Positions 39,024-47,608 of a DNA stretch of 57,389 nt are shown here, piece after piece. The stretch covers positions 1 through 57,389 of the forward strand of contig JADEWQ010000027.1 in NCBI GenBank assembly GCA_015207585.1, given 5' to 3'. The notes below the pieces were generated by a model that worked only from the letters and a program-made list of their open reading frames with translations, did no database searches and was not told the origin of the DNA. The DNA comes from Pleurocapsales cyanobacterium LEGE 06147 (GTDB lineage Bacteria; Cyanobacteriota; Cyanobacteriia; Cyanobacteriales; Xenococcaceae). Numbering within the stretch: position 1 is the first letter of the stretch; each line of letters starts with the position of its first letter. Position numbers and translations under genes: made by a program.

Positions 39024-39301
39024 TTAATCCACGGGCAGTCTACGGGGCACAAAGTCCTCAATTGAGTCGAGATCGATAATATAGGCTTTGTCGCGATCGC
39101 GCAGCGCCTCGCTTGCCCAGACGGAGAAAGTCGCCGATTTCTACTGCCTGCCTTTCTCCACCCATTAAGTAAATTAGGTCAGTCTCAAAGGGATTGCGAA
39201 GATGGTGGGCAACAGAAGGAGCAGGAAATCCTAAAAAGTCATCCGCTCCTACCTCAAATTCTTCGTCATCAATTTCCGCAATTCCCCGTCCAGACAAAAG
39301 C
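39024..39301 (-). pseudogene. Cupin-domain protein, truncated and frameshifted
   Basis: On the minus strand, LLSGRGIAEIDDEEFEVG, DDFLGFPAPSVAHHLRN and DLIYLMGGERQAVEIGDFLRLGKR make up the core and end of a single-domain cupin. After that the frame shifts at a GCGATCGC site near 39100. The proper tail RDRDKAYIIDLDSIEDFVPRRLPVD is in the next frame, ending at 39024. The N-terminal strands are missing where the IS110-type left end begins near 39301. Disrupted by insertion and by frameshift. Confidence 0.8.
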
Positions 39302-40290
39302 CCCACGGGCGCGCTCGCAACCCTTTAGGGATGAAAGAAACACTATCTGCTGGGGGCCTCCACTACAGATATTCTAAAGGAGTGTCCTGACAGTTAAGAG
39401 CGATCTTTCACTGGTGCGATCGTGCCTGATTAGGAGCGTGGTTCTGGGGTTAATGGTTATGGCATTGGTGAAGGGTTTGTCCCTATCCCGTTTGAGAGAA
39501 TCTCACAGAAGACCAACCCAGGTCAAGGCACATAATTAACCGAGTGAACTACCTATCGCTTCTCTTGCGAGTAAGCTTAGGCTTCCTACCCAAAGAATTG
39601 CCTCAGTAGCAAGCTACGTTGGTCTTACATCCTGACGATAGGCTAACAAATAGCTGAGTGCGACTGCCAAATCGAACAATGCCTTACTAACTTTGAGCCC
39701 CAGAGACAAGACCCACCTCCACCTCGTCGAGGAAAGCGACGGAAAAAGCCTCCGGGCAATGAGCCTAACTTTGACCTCCATGGCCATCTCTATCGGATGA
39801 CTGGCGTCGATTTCACGGTCATTGACGGTCTCAACGTCCTGACCGTTGAGACAATTATCTCGGAAGTCGGTTTAGATCCCACTCGTTTCCCCACGGTTAA
39901 GCATTTCACTTCTTGGTTATGTTTATGTCCTGGCTCTCGTATTACTGGGGGGAAAGTGAAAAGTTCTCAAACTCGTCAAGTGGTTAATCGGCCAGCCAAC
40001 GCTTTTCGGATAGCGGCACAAGCCCTTAGTCGCTCTAATTCAGCCTTAGGAGCATTTTCTCGGCGGCTACGAGGACGATTAGGTAGCTCCTAAAGCGATT
40101 ACGGCTACCGCTCACAAACTAGCTCGGATGTTCTATCGGCTCTGGACTACAGGTGAGTCCTATTGTGACCCAGGCGCTGACTACTATGAGCAACAATATC
40201 GAGAACGGATGGTCAACAACCTCAAGAAAAAGGCTCAGTCTTTTGGCTTTGAGCTGGTGGCTCAATCCCAGTAACTAATGGTGTTTCTCG
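39302..40290 (+). mobile_element. Defective IS110-family element
   Basis: The left part (39302-39443) shares two blocks with the right end of the window (57196-57389), so it marks a repeated element boundary. Non-coding sequence follows to 39646, then the C-terminal half of an IS110 transposase to 40274. The N-terminal half, with the catalytic DEDD acids, is gone. The left edge truncates the cupin gene, and the right edge abuts a relic of an NSS transporter 3' end. In IS110 elements the non-coding flank of the transposase encodes bridge RNA; the 39444-39646 stretch could be such a region in degraded form. Confidence 0.7.
39647..40274 (+). pseudogene. IS110 transposase, C-terminal half, frameshifted
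   Basis: QIAECDCQIEQCLTNFEPQ starts the recognisable part. A linker rich in Pro, Arg and Lys follows, then VDFTVIDGLNVLTVETIISEVGLDPTRFPTVKHFTSWLCLCPGSRITGGKV, the transposase_20 domain with its catalytic-serine region. At about 40085 an extra base shifts the frame; the next frame continues VAPKAITATAHKLARMFYRLW and YEQQYRERMVNNLKKKAQSFGFELV to TAA at 40274. There is no start or RuvC-like N-terminus, so it is inactive. Confidence 0.85.
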
Positions 40291-40335
40291 AGAGAGTATG
40301 CCTAGGACATTAAGCATTACAAAAGCGATCGCCCC
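40291..40335 (-). pseudogene. 15-codon relic of an NSS transporter 3' end
   Basis: Read on the minus strand it encodes GAIAFVMLNVLGILS, the same last residues as the NSS transporter at 43113. The 45 bases differ from 43116-43160 at about seven positions. The stop codon is lost at the IS110 junction. It sits directly after the end of the P-ATPase gene, as if a second NSS gene once lay there. Confidence 0.75.
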
Positions 40336-40338
40336 AAA

Positions 40339-43068
40339 TTAATTTTGGTTAATCCGATTCTTTTTACGACTTCCCCTAATTTGTTTCACGATCTGTCCGA
40401 CGACTAACGGAATGAGACTCATGCCGATGACCAGTCCCCAACCAGACCAACCGGGATTTACGGTTTGTAAAACATCTGACAGGACTGGTAAATAAACAGC
40501 TAGTAGCAGCAATCCCGTGCAAATAAGTAATGCTCCCCAAACATAAGGATTGCGAGTTACTTCGTTTTGGAATAGACCCGAACCAGTATCGCGCATATTA
40601 AAAACATGCCACAATCGACCAAAGGCAATAGTAAGAAAAGAAATAGTCACTGCTCGTTTTTGTTCCAATTTTAGTTGTACCAGTGCCAGAGCGAATACAC
40701 CCAGAACTGTAACGGCAATCAGAAGACCATAAAGGGCGATCGCCAGCCAGTGTTGCCTAGTCAAAATTGGCTCTTTAGCATCGCGGGGGGGATGTTGCAT
40801 CTGTACTGGATTGCCCAGACCAACTCCTAATGCTAAGGCAGGAAAAACATCGTTGACGGCGTTGATAAAAAGAATTTGCAGCGGTAATAAGGGTAAAGGA
40901 GCATTGACTAGAGAAGCGGCGGCTACCGTAATGATTTCGCCAACGTTGCCAGAAAGTAGATAGAGAGTAAATTTACGAATATTGGCAAAAATAGTTCTTC
41001 CTTGGGCAACGGCGGTAACAATAGTCGAAAAAGCATCATCTTGCAGCACCATATCGGCTGCTTCGCGAGCTACCTGAGTTCCTCGCTGCCCCATCGCGAC
41101 ACCGATATCGGCTTTTTTCAGAGCGGGAGCATCGTTAACTCCATCCCCAGTCATGGCAACAATTGAGCCGTCTTCTTGATGTAGGGCAATCAGATTCAGC
41201 TTTTGTTCGGGACTGACGCGGGCAAAAATCGGTACTTGTAATAGCTCTAAACGTTCTTGTTGGGATAATTCCTCTGGGCTTTTGAGTTCTTTTCCCAGAA
41301 CCGCTCTAGCTTCCCGTTCGCTAACCAAACCAACTGCCATCGCTACATTTCGCGCCGTTACTGGTTGGTCTCCAGTAATCATAATTACTCTCATCCCAGC
41401 ATCGTGACAGGCTTTAATCGCTTGGCGAACCTCCTGTCGGGGCGGGTCGAGCAATCCGACCAAACCGATAAGAGTTAGTTGCTCGTAGGCTTCGGCTTCG
41501 GCATTATCGGTGGTTTTTTCCGCCAGAGCGAGAATTCTTAGTCCTTCCTCTGCCATTTGCTGACCGCGATCGCGCCAAAAATTGCGGTCTTGTTCGGTCA
41601 TTTCTTCAACCCCATTAGCAGTCAATCGCCGAGAACAAACAGAAATTACCGATTCCGGTGCTCCCTTAACCGCAAAGCGATACTTACCTTCTCGCTCGTG
41701 AATAGTTGCCATCATTTTAGTTTCGGGGTCGAAAGCCACCTCGCGAACTTCTGGCTGTCTCTCGAGCAATTCGTCGCGAACGATCCCCGCTTTCGCTCCC
41801 ACTACTAGCAGTGCCACTTCCATCGGATCGCCAATGGCTTTATCTTCTTCGTTTGACGACCGCTGCGGTAGAGTGGCATTGTTACACAAGACCGCAACTT
41901 CGAGAGCGGTTTTGAGCATTTCATCGGAAGCTGGATCCATTGTTTCGTCGTTGCGGGTAAATTCTCCTTTCAGTTGTAGTCCTTTGCCACTTACCTCGAC
42001 CCGCTCCGAATCTAAGGCGATTTCGGTGACTGTCATCCGATTTTGGGTGAGAGTGCCCGTTTTATCGGTACAAATAATTTTAGTCGCCCCCAAAGTTTCT
42101 ACTGCCGAGAGACGCTCGAGCAGGGCATTTCTTTTTGCCATGCGCCACATCCCTCGTGCCAAGGCAACGGTAGCCACGATCGGCAGACCTTCGGGAACGG
42201 TAGCTACCGCTAGAGCGATCGCGGTTTCGATCATGAGGAAGAGGTCTTTCCCGCCGATAATTCCGGCGATCGCAACCAAAGCAGCAATTGCCAAAGTCAC
42301 CCAAATCAGTCGTCGACCCAGTTGAGACAGTTGCTTTTCCAGGGGCGTAATTTCTTCTTCTGCTTCAGCCGCCAAGGAGGAGATATGACCGAGTTCGGTA
42401 TCCATACCCGTGGCTACTACCACTCCTTCTCCCGAACCACGGGTGAGTGCCGTTCCCTTGAACAGCATATTTTTCTTTTCTGCTAGGGGTAAGTCCCCTT
42501 CCAGTGGCTCGGTTGTTTTACTGACAGGAACCGATTCCCCCGTCAGAGCCGATTCATCCGCCTGGAGTTTAGAAACCTCAATTAAGCGCAAATCGGCGGC
42601 AACTATATCGCCACTCTCTAAAACGACAATATCTCCTGGAACTAAATCTTCTGCGGCAATCTCTTGCACCCGTCCTTCGCGTCGCACTTTGGCATGGGTA
42701 CGACTGAGTTGTTGTAAGGACTCCATCGACCGTACCGCCTTTACTTCGGTAAAAAAGCCAATAGCAGCATTTAACACAATCGCGATAATAATGGCGATTC
42801 CTTCTACCCACTCTCTAAAAATAAAGGAAAGAAGAGCCGCAACTGCCAGAAGAGCGATAATTGGGCTTTTAAACTGAGTAATCAGGATTTGCCACGTACT
42901 GCGTCGCTTAGCTTGCTCTAGGCGATTAGCACCGTAGCGTTGCCGTCTTTGCTCGATCTCAGATTCGTTTAATCCCTGCTCCGGATCCACAGAGAAATCA
43001 TCTAAAATTTCTGCCACCGAACGGGAGTAGACTTCTTGCTCGCCAATATTTTTGCTAATTATTCCCAT
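40339..43068 (-). CDS. P2-type cation-transporting ATPase (PacL/SERCA-PMCA-like)
   Basis: A complete 909-residue P2-type ATPase for Ca2+, Na+ or H+. N-terminal cation_ATPase_N segment (SVAEILDDFSVDPEQGLNESE), actuator motif TGES (176-179), helix 4 ion site VPEGLP (291-296), phosphorylation site DKTGT with D335, ATP site AVKGAPE, hinge MTGDGVNDAPALKKADIG, and a six-helix C-terminal domain. The VPEGLP motif and overall style resemble cyanobacterial PacL. The ion cannot be fixed from motifs alone. It lies 45 bases downstream of a sodium-dependent transporter gene on the same strand, which makes a sodium-related role possible. Confidence 0.95.
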   Translation of the reverse strand: MGIISKNIGEQEVYSRSVAEILDDFSVDPEQGLNESEIEQRRQRYGANRLEQAKRRSTWQILITQFKSPIIALLAVAALLSFIFREWVEGIAIIIAIVLNAAIGFFTEVKAVRSMESLQQLSRTHAKVRREGRVQEIAAEDLVPGDIVVLESGDIVAADLRLIEVSKLQADESALTGESVPVSKTTEPLEGDLPLAEKKNMLFKGTALTRGSGEGVVVATGMDTELGHISSLAAEAEEEITPLEKQLSQLGRRLIWVTLAIAALVAIAGIIGGKDLFLMIETAIALAVATVPEGLPIVATVALARGMWRMAKRNALLERLSAVETLGATKIICTDKTGTLTQNRMTVTEIALDSERVEVSGKGLQLKGEFTRNDETMDPASDEMLKTALEVAVLCNNATLPQRSSNEEDKAIGDPMEVALLVVGAKAGIVRDELLERQPEVREVAFDPETKMMATIHEREGKYRFAVKGAPESVISVCSRRLTANGVEEMTEQDRNFWRDRGQQMAEEGLRILALAEKTTDNAEAEAYEQLTLIGLVGLLDPPRQEVRQAIKACHDAGMRVIMITGDQPVTARNVAMAVGLVSEREARAVLGKELKSPEELSQQERLELLQVPIFARVSPEQKLNLIALHQEDGSIVAMTGDGVNDAPALKKADIGVAMGQRGTQVAREAADMVLQDDAFSTIVTAVAQGRTIFANIRKFTLYLLSGNVGEIITVAAASLVNAPLPLLPLQILFINAVNDVFPALALGVGLGNPVQMQHPPRDAKEPILTRQHWLAIALYGLLIAVTVLGVFALALVQLKLEQKRAVTISFLTIAFGRLWHVFNMRDTGSGLFQNEVTRNPYVWGALLICTGLLLLAVYLPVLSDVLQTVNPGWSGWGLVIGMSLIPLVVGQIVKQIRGSRKKNRINQN

Positions 43069-43112
43069 ATTTTTAGTTAAACCAGTAATAAAATTTTGAT
43101 TTAGCTCGTTGC

Positions 43113-44498
43113 TTAAGAGAGTATGCCTAAAACGTTAAGCATCACGAAAGCAATCGCTCCAGGAGCAAACCAACGAATCAGAAAAACCCAAACAGAATAA
43201 ACCCACCCCAATGAACCCAACCAAGACCCTTCGCGAAACTCACTCAATCGCCTCTGGGAGTTAATATGCCAGCCGACAAATAAGCTAATACCGATTCCAC
43301 CCAAGGGAAGCAGCCAGTTGCTTGCTAAATAATCGACAGCATCAAACCAAGTCATGCCGATAAGTTGCTCCATACCGTTGCCAAATAATCCACTTCCGCC
43401 ACTAGCAGCAGAAGGAAGACCGAGAAAATAAACGATCGCGCCGCAGATTATAGCCGCCTTAAGCCTTCGCCAGCCGAGAGAGTCGATCAGAAAAGCTGTA
43501 GCCACTTCAAGCAAGGAAATAGCCGAAGTTAGGGCAGCAATAAACAACAAAAGAAAAAAGACAAACATGCCAACGCCTCCAAAAGGAAGCTGATGTAGTG
43601 CTAGGGGGATGTTGATAAATACCAGTCCGGGACCTGCTGCGGGTTCGAGTCCCACACTGAAGGTTATTGGGAAAATTATTAGACAAGCTGCGACAGCTAC
43701 AGCGGTGTCAGCTAGAGAAATGACGAGAGAGGTACCGACAGTGTCATCATGAAGTTTCAAGTAGCTCCCATAAGTAAGCATGGCACCCATGCCTAATGAG
43801 AGGGAAAAAAAGGCTTGACCCAGTGCTTCGAGGGCCGATACCCAAGTAAATCTTTCCGCGTGACCGAAAACAAAATCCAGTGCCGAACCAAATCCTGGCA
43901 GCGTGCTGGCATAAATAGTCAGCACTACTATGATACCGAACAGAGTAACCATTCCTATATTAGCTACTTGTTCGAGTCCGCCCCTAACACCTCGGAGAAC
44001 TACCCAAGTAGTGATAATCATGAAAATACTCTGCCACCAAATATTCAGACCAACAGACTGGTGAAGCGAGTCAAACAGATTGGTATAAGCCTCGGGAGTA
44101 TTTACTTGGGGAAACCATCCTACTAATGAAAGCATTAAATAGTGAAGTCCCCAGCCAGCAACGACACTGTAGTAAGACAAAATCACTGCTCCGGTAATTA
44201 CACCAACTAACCCCACCGTTTGCCAAAGTCGACTGTGGTTAGAAAGTTCTCCGTAAGCTCTCACTGGGGAACTTTGAGTAGTTCGACCGATCGTGACTTC
44301 AGCTACCATAATCGGGAATCCCAAAACAATTACGCATAGAAGGTAAAAGAGCACGAATACTCCTCCACCATTTTGACCGGTAATGTAAGGAAATCTCCAA
44401 ATGTTTCCCAGTCCCACTGCCGAGCCAGCAGCAGCAGCAATAAATCCCAGTTTAGATCCCCATTGGGTATTAGAAGTTCGGTCTTTATGGTCGATCAT
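43113..44498 (-). CDS. Neurotransmitter:sodium symporter family transporter
   Basis: A 461-residue Na+-dependent transporter of the NSS (LeuT-like) family with about 11-12 membrane helices. The first helix WGSKLGFIAAAAGSAVGLGNIWRFPYITGQNGGGVF holds the broken-helix sodium and substrate site; SLSLGMGAMLTYGSY is the matching helix 6 region. Substrates of bacterial members are mostly amino acids. I start at ATG 44498 (MIDHKDRTSN), because the ten codons before it need a TTG. The P-ATPase follows 45 bases downstream. A short copy of this gene's 3' end occurs at 40291. Confidence 0.95.
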   Translation of the reverse strand: MIDHKDRTSNTQWGSKLGFIAAAAGSAVGLGNIWRFPYITGQNGGGVFVLFYLLCVIVLGFPIMVAEVTIGRTTQSSPVRAYGELSNHSRLWQTVGLVGVITGAVILSYYSVVAGWGLHYLMLSLVGWFPQVNTPEAYTNLFDSLHQSVGLNIWWQSIFMIITTWVVLRGVRGGLEQVANIGMVTLFGIIVVLTIYASTLPGFGSALDFVFGHAERFTWVSALEALGQAFFSLSLGMGAMLTYGSYLKLHDDTVGTSLVISLADTAVAVAACLIIFPITFSVGLEPAAGPGLVFINIPLALHQLPFGGVGMFVFFLLLFIAALTSAISLLEVATAFLIDSLGWRRLKAAIICGAIVYFLGLPSAASGGSGLFGNGMEQLIGMTWFDAVDYLASNWLLPLGGIGISLFVGWHINSQRRLSEFREGSWLGSLGWVYSVWVFLIRWFAPGAIAFVMLNVLGILS

Positions 44499-44627
44499 GA
44501 TAGAAAAACAAAAGAAAAATAAAATCAATTATTTTTATCATTTTTAAGCAAAGAAAAATGGCGACTTCTGCTACCTTGTAAAATAACGATTTAGATAACC
44601 TAAGATTATGCTAGGCGATCGCCATTT

Positions 44628-44993
44628 ATGCAGATTACTCGATGTCTCCATACGGCAATTCTGGTTTCTGACCTAACCAAAGCAGAAGAGTTTTATCGCG
44701 ATATTTTGGGATTATCTCCGGCAGAGCATCGTCCCCTGAAATATCCTGGGATTTGGTATCAAGTAGGAGACTACCAGATCCATCTAATCGTTCATCCTCA
44801 CTTTACTTCTTCAGTACCCAATCAGGAAAAATGGGGTCGCAATCCCCACCTTGCTTTGGCTGTAGACAATCTAGAAGAAGCCAAACAACGGCTCCAAGAG
44901 CGCGGATACTCCATTCAAATGAGTGCTTCGGGACGCGCAGCTTTATTTACTCAAGATCCAGATGGTAATGTAATCGAGATTAGTCAAGGATAA
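44628..44993 (+). CDS. VOC-family protein (glyoxalase/bleomycin-resistance fold)
   Basis: A 121-residue VOC protein with the two half-domains CLHTAILVSDLTKAEEFYRDILGL and HLALAVDNLEEAKQRLQERGYSI, ending DPDGNVIEISQG. Possible metal ligands are H8 (CLHTAIL), H52/H56 (IHLIVHP), H73 (PHLALAV) and E116. It differs from the VOC protein at 175-561. Substrate unknown. It is the first gene after the divergent NSS transporter. Confidence 0.88.
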   Translation: MQITRCLHTAILVSDLTKAEEFYRDILGLSPAEHRPLKYPGIWYQVGDYQIHLIVHPHFTSSVPNQEKWGRNPHLALAVDNLEEAKQRLQERGYSIQMSASGRAALFTQDPDGNVIEISQG

Positions 44994-45038
44994 GCCATTT
45001 ATTCAGTTATCAGCGATCGATCTTGTCAACCATTCACG

Positions 45039-45281
45039 ATGTCAGATATCGAATTTTCTATTCATGCACGGGATATGCTAAAAGAGAGGGCTATCCCTGA
45101 AGAATAGGTGATGCGGACATTTAATGACCCCGATTGCAAAGAGATAATGACAAATAATACGACTCACTACATTAAAGCGATTCCAGAATTTGAAGGACGT
45201 AGCTTAAGAGTCGTCATGAATTTGGAAGTTATTCCCAATCGCGTTATTACTGTATTTTTCGATCGTCGTATTAAGAGGTAA
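45039..45281 (+). pseudogene. DUF4258 small protein with an in-frame amber stop
   Basis: An 80-codon frame that would encode MSDIEFSIHARDMLKERAIPEE, then TAG (45105-45107), then VMRTFNDPDCKEIM and SLRVVMNLEVIPNRVITVFFDRRIKR. HARDML and the C-terminal ITVFFDRR strand match DUF4258 proteins, probable RelE-like toxins. A TGG-to-TAG change would explain the stop at codon 23. The DUF2283 gene begins three bases after its stop, the usual partner order. It could be read through or restarted at GTG 45108, but loss is likelier. Confidence 0.8.
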
Positions 45282-45283
45282 GG

Positions 45284-45484
45284 ATGAGATTAAAAGTAGA
45301 TAAGGAAAGCGATGCCTTATATTTTCGACTCGATGAATCGTCAATTTTGGAGTCAGAAGAGGTGCAACCAGGAATAATTTTAGACTTTAATGCTGAGGGT
45401 CAAGTAGTTGGGATTGAAATTCTGCAATTGAGTAAGCGAGTCGCTCCAAAAAATTTGCAGATTCTTCAGTTTGAAACACAGTAA
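45284..45484 (+). CDS. DUF2283 protein (likely partner of DUF4258)
   Basis: A 66-residue DUF2283 protein: MRLKVDKESDALYFRLDESSILESEEVQPGIILDFNAEGQVVGIEILQLSKR. This small beta-rich family is usually coded next to DUF4258 and behaves like a toxin-antitoxin partner. Here the upstream DUF4258 gene has a stop codon, so the protein may be an orphan antitoxin. RBS-like AAGAGGTAAGG overlaps the upstream stop. Confidence 0.9.
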   Translation: MRLKVDKESDALYFRLDESSILESEEVQPGIILDFNAEGQVVGIEILQLSKRVAPKNLQILQFETQ

Positions 45485-45548
45485 AACATTCAATTAACAA
45501 CTAACAATCAACTGATAGGTTCATTTATCTAAGCAGAGGTATTTTCTT

Positions 45549-45749
45549 ATGAGTCAATATGTTTTATTTAGGATTCAAGCTATTCAAGAAGAACTAGAAG
45601 CCTTAAAAAAAACTGTTATTCATCAGCTTGAAGGTTCTCGAAATAAGACTCAAATTCAAGGGTTATGGAAAGATATTGTTATTACTGATGAAGATTTAGA
45701 AGAAGCTGAGAAAGCGGTTTTTCGAGATGCGGTTCAGTGGGAAGATTAG
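45549..45749 (+). CDS. Antitoxin-like small protein upstream of PIN toxin
   Basis: A 66-residue acidic protein: coiled helix RIQAIQEELEALKKTVIHQLEG, then the tail ITDEDLEEAEKAVFRDA. The tail, with DEDLEEAEKAVF, looks like the toxin-wrapping end of VapB-type antitoxins, but I do not see a clear DNA-binding fold in the N-terminus. It ends six bases before the PIN-domain gene. Antitoxin role is inferred from size and position. Confidence 0.8.
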   Translation: MSQYVLFRIQAIQEELEALKKTVIHQLEGSRNKTQIQGLWKDIVITDEDLEEAEKAVFRDAVQWED

Positions 45750-45755
45750 TTAGAA

Positions 45756-46151
45756 ATGGATACTTATGTGGTTGATACTCATGCTTTAGCTTGGTTTGTC
45801 AGCGAAGATAAACGATTATCGCCTAGAGCGACACACATTCTCAGTCAAGCTGAAGCGGGGGAAGTTCAGGTTTTAATTCCTACATTAGTTCTCGCAGAAT
45901 TGACTCATATTGCTCAAAAAAAGAGGGTTACAGTTACCATTGAGAAACTACTAGAGAAAATCGATCGAGGTGATGGATTTACGATTGTGTCTTTTGATTT
46001 TTTAATTTTTCAGAAGATGCTGCAACTACCTGAAACTTGGGATATTCATGACCGCATTATCGCAGCTACAACGACTTACTATCAAGCTATCTTGATTACA
46101 AGAGATGATGTGTTACGGGATTCTTCTAAATTAAAAACTGTCTGGGATTAA
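45756..46151 (+). CDS. PIN-domain toxin (VapC-like)
   Basis: A 131-residue PIN nuclease. Acidic ligands: D7 in YVVDTHALAWFV, E47 in LVLAELTHIAQ, D98 and D99 region in WDIHDRIIAATTTYY, and D116 in LITRDDVLRDS. The THALAWF opening places it in the VapC group with DTHALLW. Probably an RNase restrained by the small protein encoded just upstream. The recombinase-like gene begins 53 bases later. Confidence 0.92.
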   Translation: MDTYVVDTHALAWFVSEDKRLSPRATHILSQAEAGEVQVLIPTLVLAELTHIAQKKRVTVTIEKLLEKIDRGDGFTIVSFDFLIFQKMLQLPETWDIHDRIIAATTTYYQAILITRDDVLRDSSKLKTVWD

Positions 46152-46204
46152 AAATCTATTTTGAGGTTATAGAAACTATTTGGTATCTTTATGCCATTTC
46201 TCCT

Positions 46205-47503
46205 ATGAAAATTATTGCCTATGTTTATAACGATCCGTTATTGGGAGAATCCTTACCCGAACAGTATAATTGGGAACTAGAAGTAGAGAAAATTTACCAG
46301 GATTTAGGCAAACGCCAGCAACTGCAGCAGTTATTGAGTGATTGTCGGCAAGAACCGCCAGATTATTTACTGATTCGGCGTTTGGCAGAATTAGGAGAAA
46401 CAGTTGAGGAGGTGAGCGATCGCCTTGCTTTACTCGAATCTTTGGGTATAGAAATAATTGCTACAGAACAACCCTACAACTCTTCCAGCCTAAATAACAA
46501 CGCTAATTTGGGTAAATTATGGCAAGAAATTCAACAATATTATTTGCAAAGACAACTTAAGTTAGGACACGCTCGCAATCGACTGAAGGCTCTTCCCCCT
46601 CCTGGTAAAGCTCCTTATGGCTATCGTCGAGGTAAAGATAGATATATTATTGATAAAAGTACAGCACCAGTAGTTAAAGACTTTTTTGAACGCTTTTTAC
46701 TGTTCGGTTCCCTGCGGGGTGCAGTACGTTATTTGGAAAAAAGATACGGTAAGAAAATATCTCCTTCTACTGGTAGCAGGTGGCTGACCAATCCAGTTTA
46801 TCGCGGTGACTTAGAATACAAACAGGGTCAAATTATCTCCGATACCCACGTCCCTATTCTTTCCCGTGAAGAAGCAGCACAAATCGATCGCTTGTTGCGG
46901 CGTAACAGTCGTTTGCCTTCCCGTACCGCTAGCGCGCCTCGTTCCCTAGCTGGTTTAGTTATTTGTCAGCAGTGTCAGTCTAAAATGTCCGTAACTCACG
47001 TAACTAGAAGAGGGAAAAAACAAGAATATTTATATCTTCGTCCCGTTAGCTGTTCGCAAAAACCATCTTGTCAAGCAATTCCCTATCAAAAAGTGCTAGA
47101 ACGAATAATTGAGAAAATTTGCGCCGATTTACCCCGTGCAGTCGCTCAGTTAGATTCCCCGCATTTAGAAGGAATTAAAAAAGTATTGGCAGCAGAAATA
47201 AACCAAAAACGAGACATACTTAAACGGCTACCTGTCTTACAGGAACAAGGGATTTTAGATGAGGAAACCTCGGATTGGCGCAGTTATAAATTACGTACGG
47301 AAATAGCCCAATTAGAAGATAAATTAGCCCAACTACCACCAGTCAATTTACAGGCGATCGCTCAAACAGTCTCTTTGCCTCAATTTTGGCTCGATCTCTC
47401 AGAAGCAGAGCGAAGATTTTATTTTCGTGAGTTTATTAAAAAAATTGAAATTATTCGCCTCAATACCAACCAATGGGATTTACATTTAGTATTTATTTTC
47501 TAG
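46205..47503 (+). CDS. XisF-like serine-recombinase-family protein lacking the usual catalytic-serine motif
   Basis: A 432-residue large serine-recombinase-like protein. Recombinase domain: LGKLWQEIQQYYLQRQLKLGHARNRLKALPPPGKAPYGYRRGK, then SLRGAVRYLEKRYGKKISPSTGSRWLTNPVYRGDLEY (about residues 95-220). A zinc beta-ribbon carries CQQCQSKMS and CSQKPSC (about 255-300), followed by a coiled-coil tail. The resolvase N-terminus is shortened: MKIIAYVYNDPLL replaces the usual YxRVST, so the nucleophile serine is not where expected. RRLAELGETVEEV recalls the resolvase RLSRLGR helix. It may be a non-catalytic relative. It is next to the PIN module but is not obviously inside an element. Confidence 0.85.
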   Translation: MKIIAYVYNDPLLGESLPEQYNWELEVEKIYQDLGKRQQLQQLLSDCRQEPPDYLLIRRLAELGETVEEVSDRLALLESLGIEIIATEQPYNSSSLNNNANLGKLWQEIQQYYLQRQLKLGHARNRLKALPPPGKAPYGYRRGKDRYIIDKSTAPVVKDFFERFLLFGSLRGAVRYLEKRYGKKISPSTGSRWLTNPVYRGDLEYKQGQIISDTHVPILSREEAAQIDRLLRRNSRLPSRTASAPRSLAGLVICQQCQSKMSVTHVTRRGKKQEYLYLRPVSCSQKPSCQAIPYQKVLERIIEKICADLPRAVAQLDSPHLEGIKKVLAAEINQKRDILKRLPVLQEQGILDEETSDWRSYKLRTEIAQLEDKLAQLPPVNLQAIAQTVSLPQFWLDLSEAERRFYFREFIKKIEIIRLNTNQWDLHLVFIF

Positions 47504-47520
47504 GTCTGCATATGTACTTA

Positions 47521-47550
47521 GAAAAAAGCGAGGAAAGTACTTCCCTCGCT
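47521..47550 (-). terminator. Intrinsic terminator of dpsA
   Basis: On the minus strand AGCGAGG pairs with CCTCGCT across a 10-base loop, followed at once by TTTTTT. It lies about 60 bases after the dpsA stop. The plus-strand side lacks a T run, so it mainly serves dpsA. Confidence 0.85.
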
Positions 47551-47608
47551 AAGTTTAGCCTTTATGTTTTATGAAACTAGAAGACTAACAGTGTCCTATT
47601 TTGACAGA

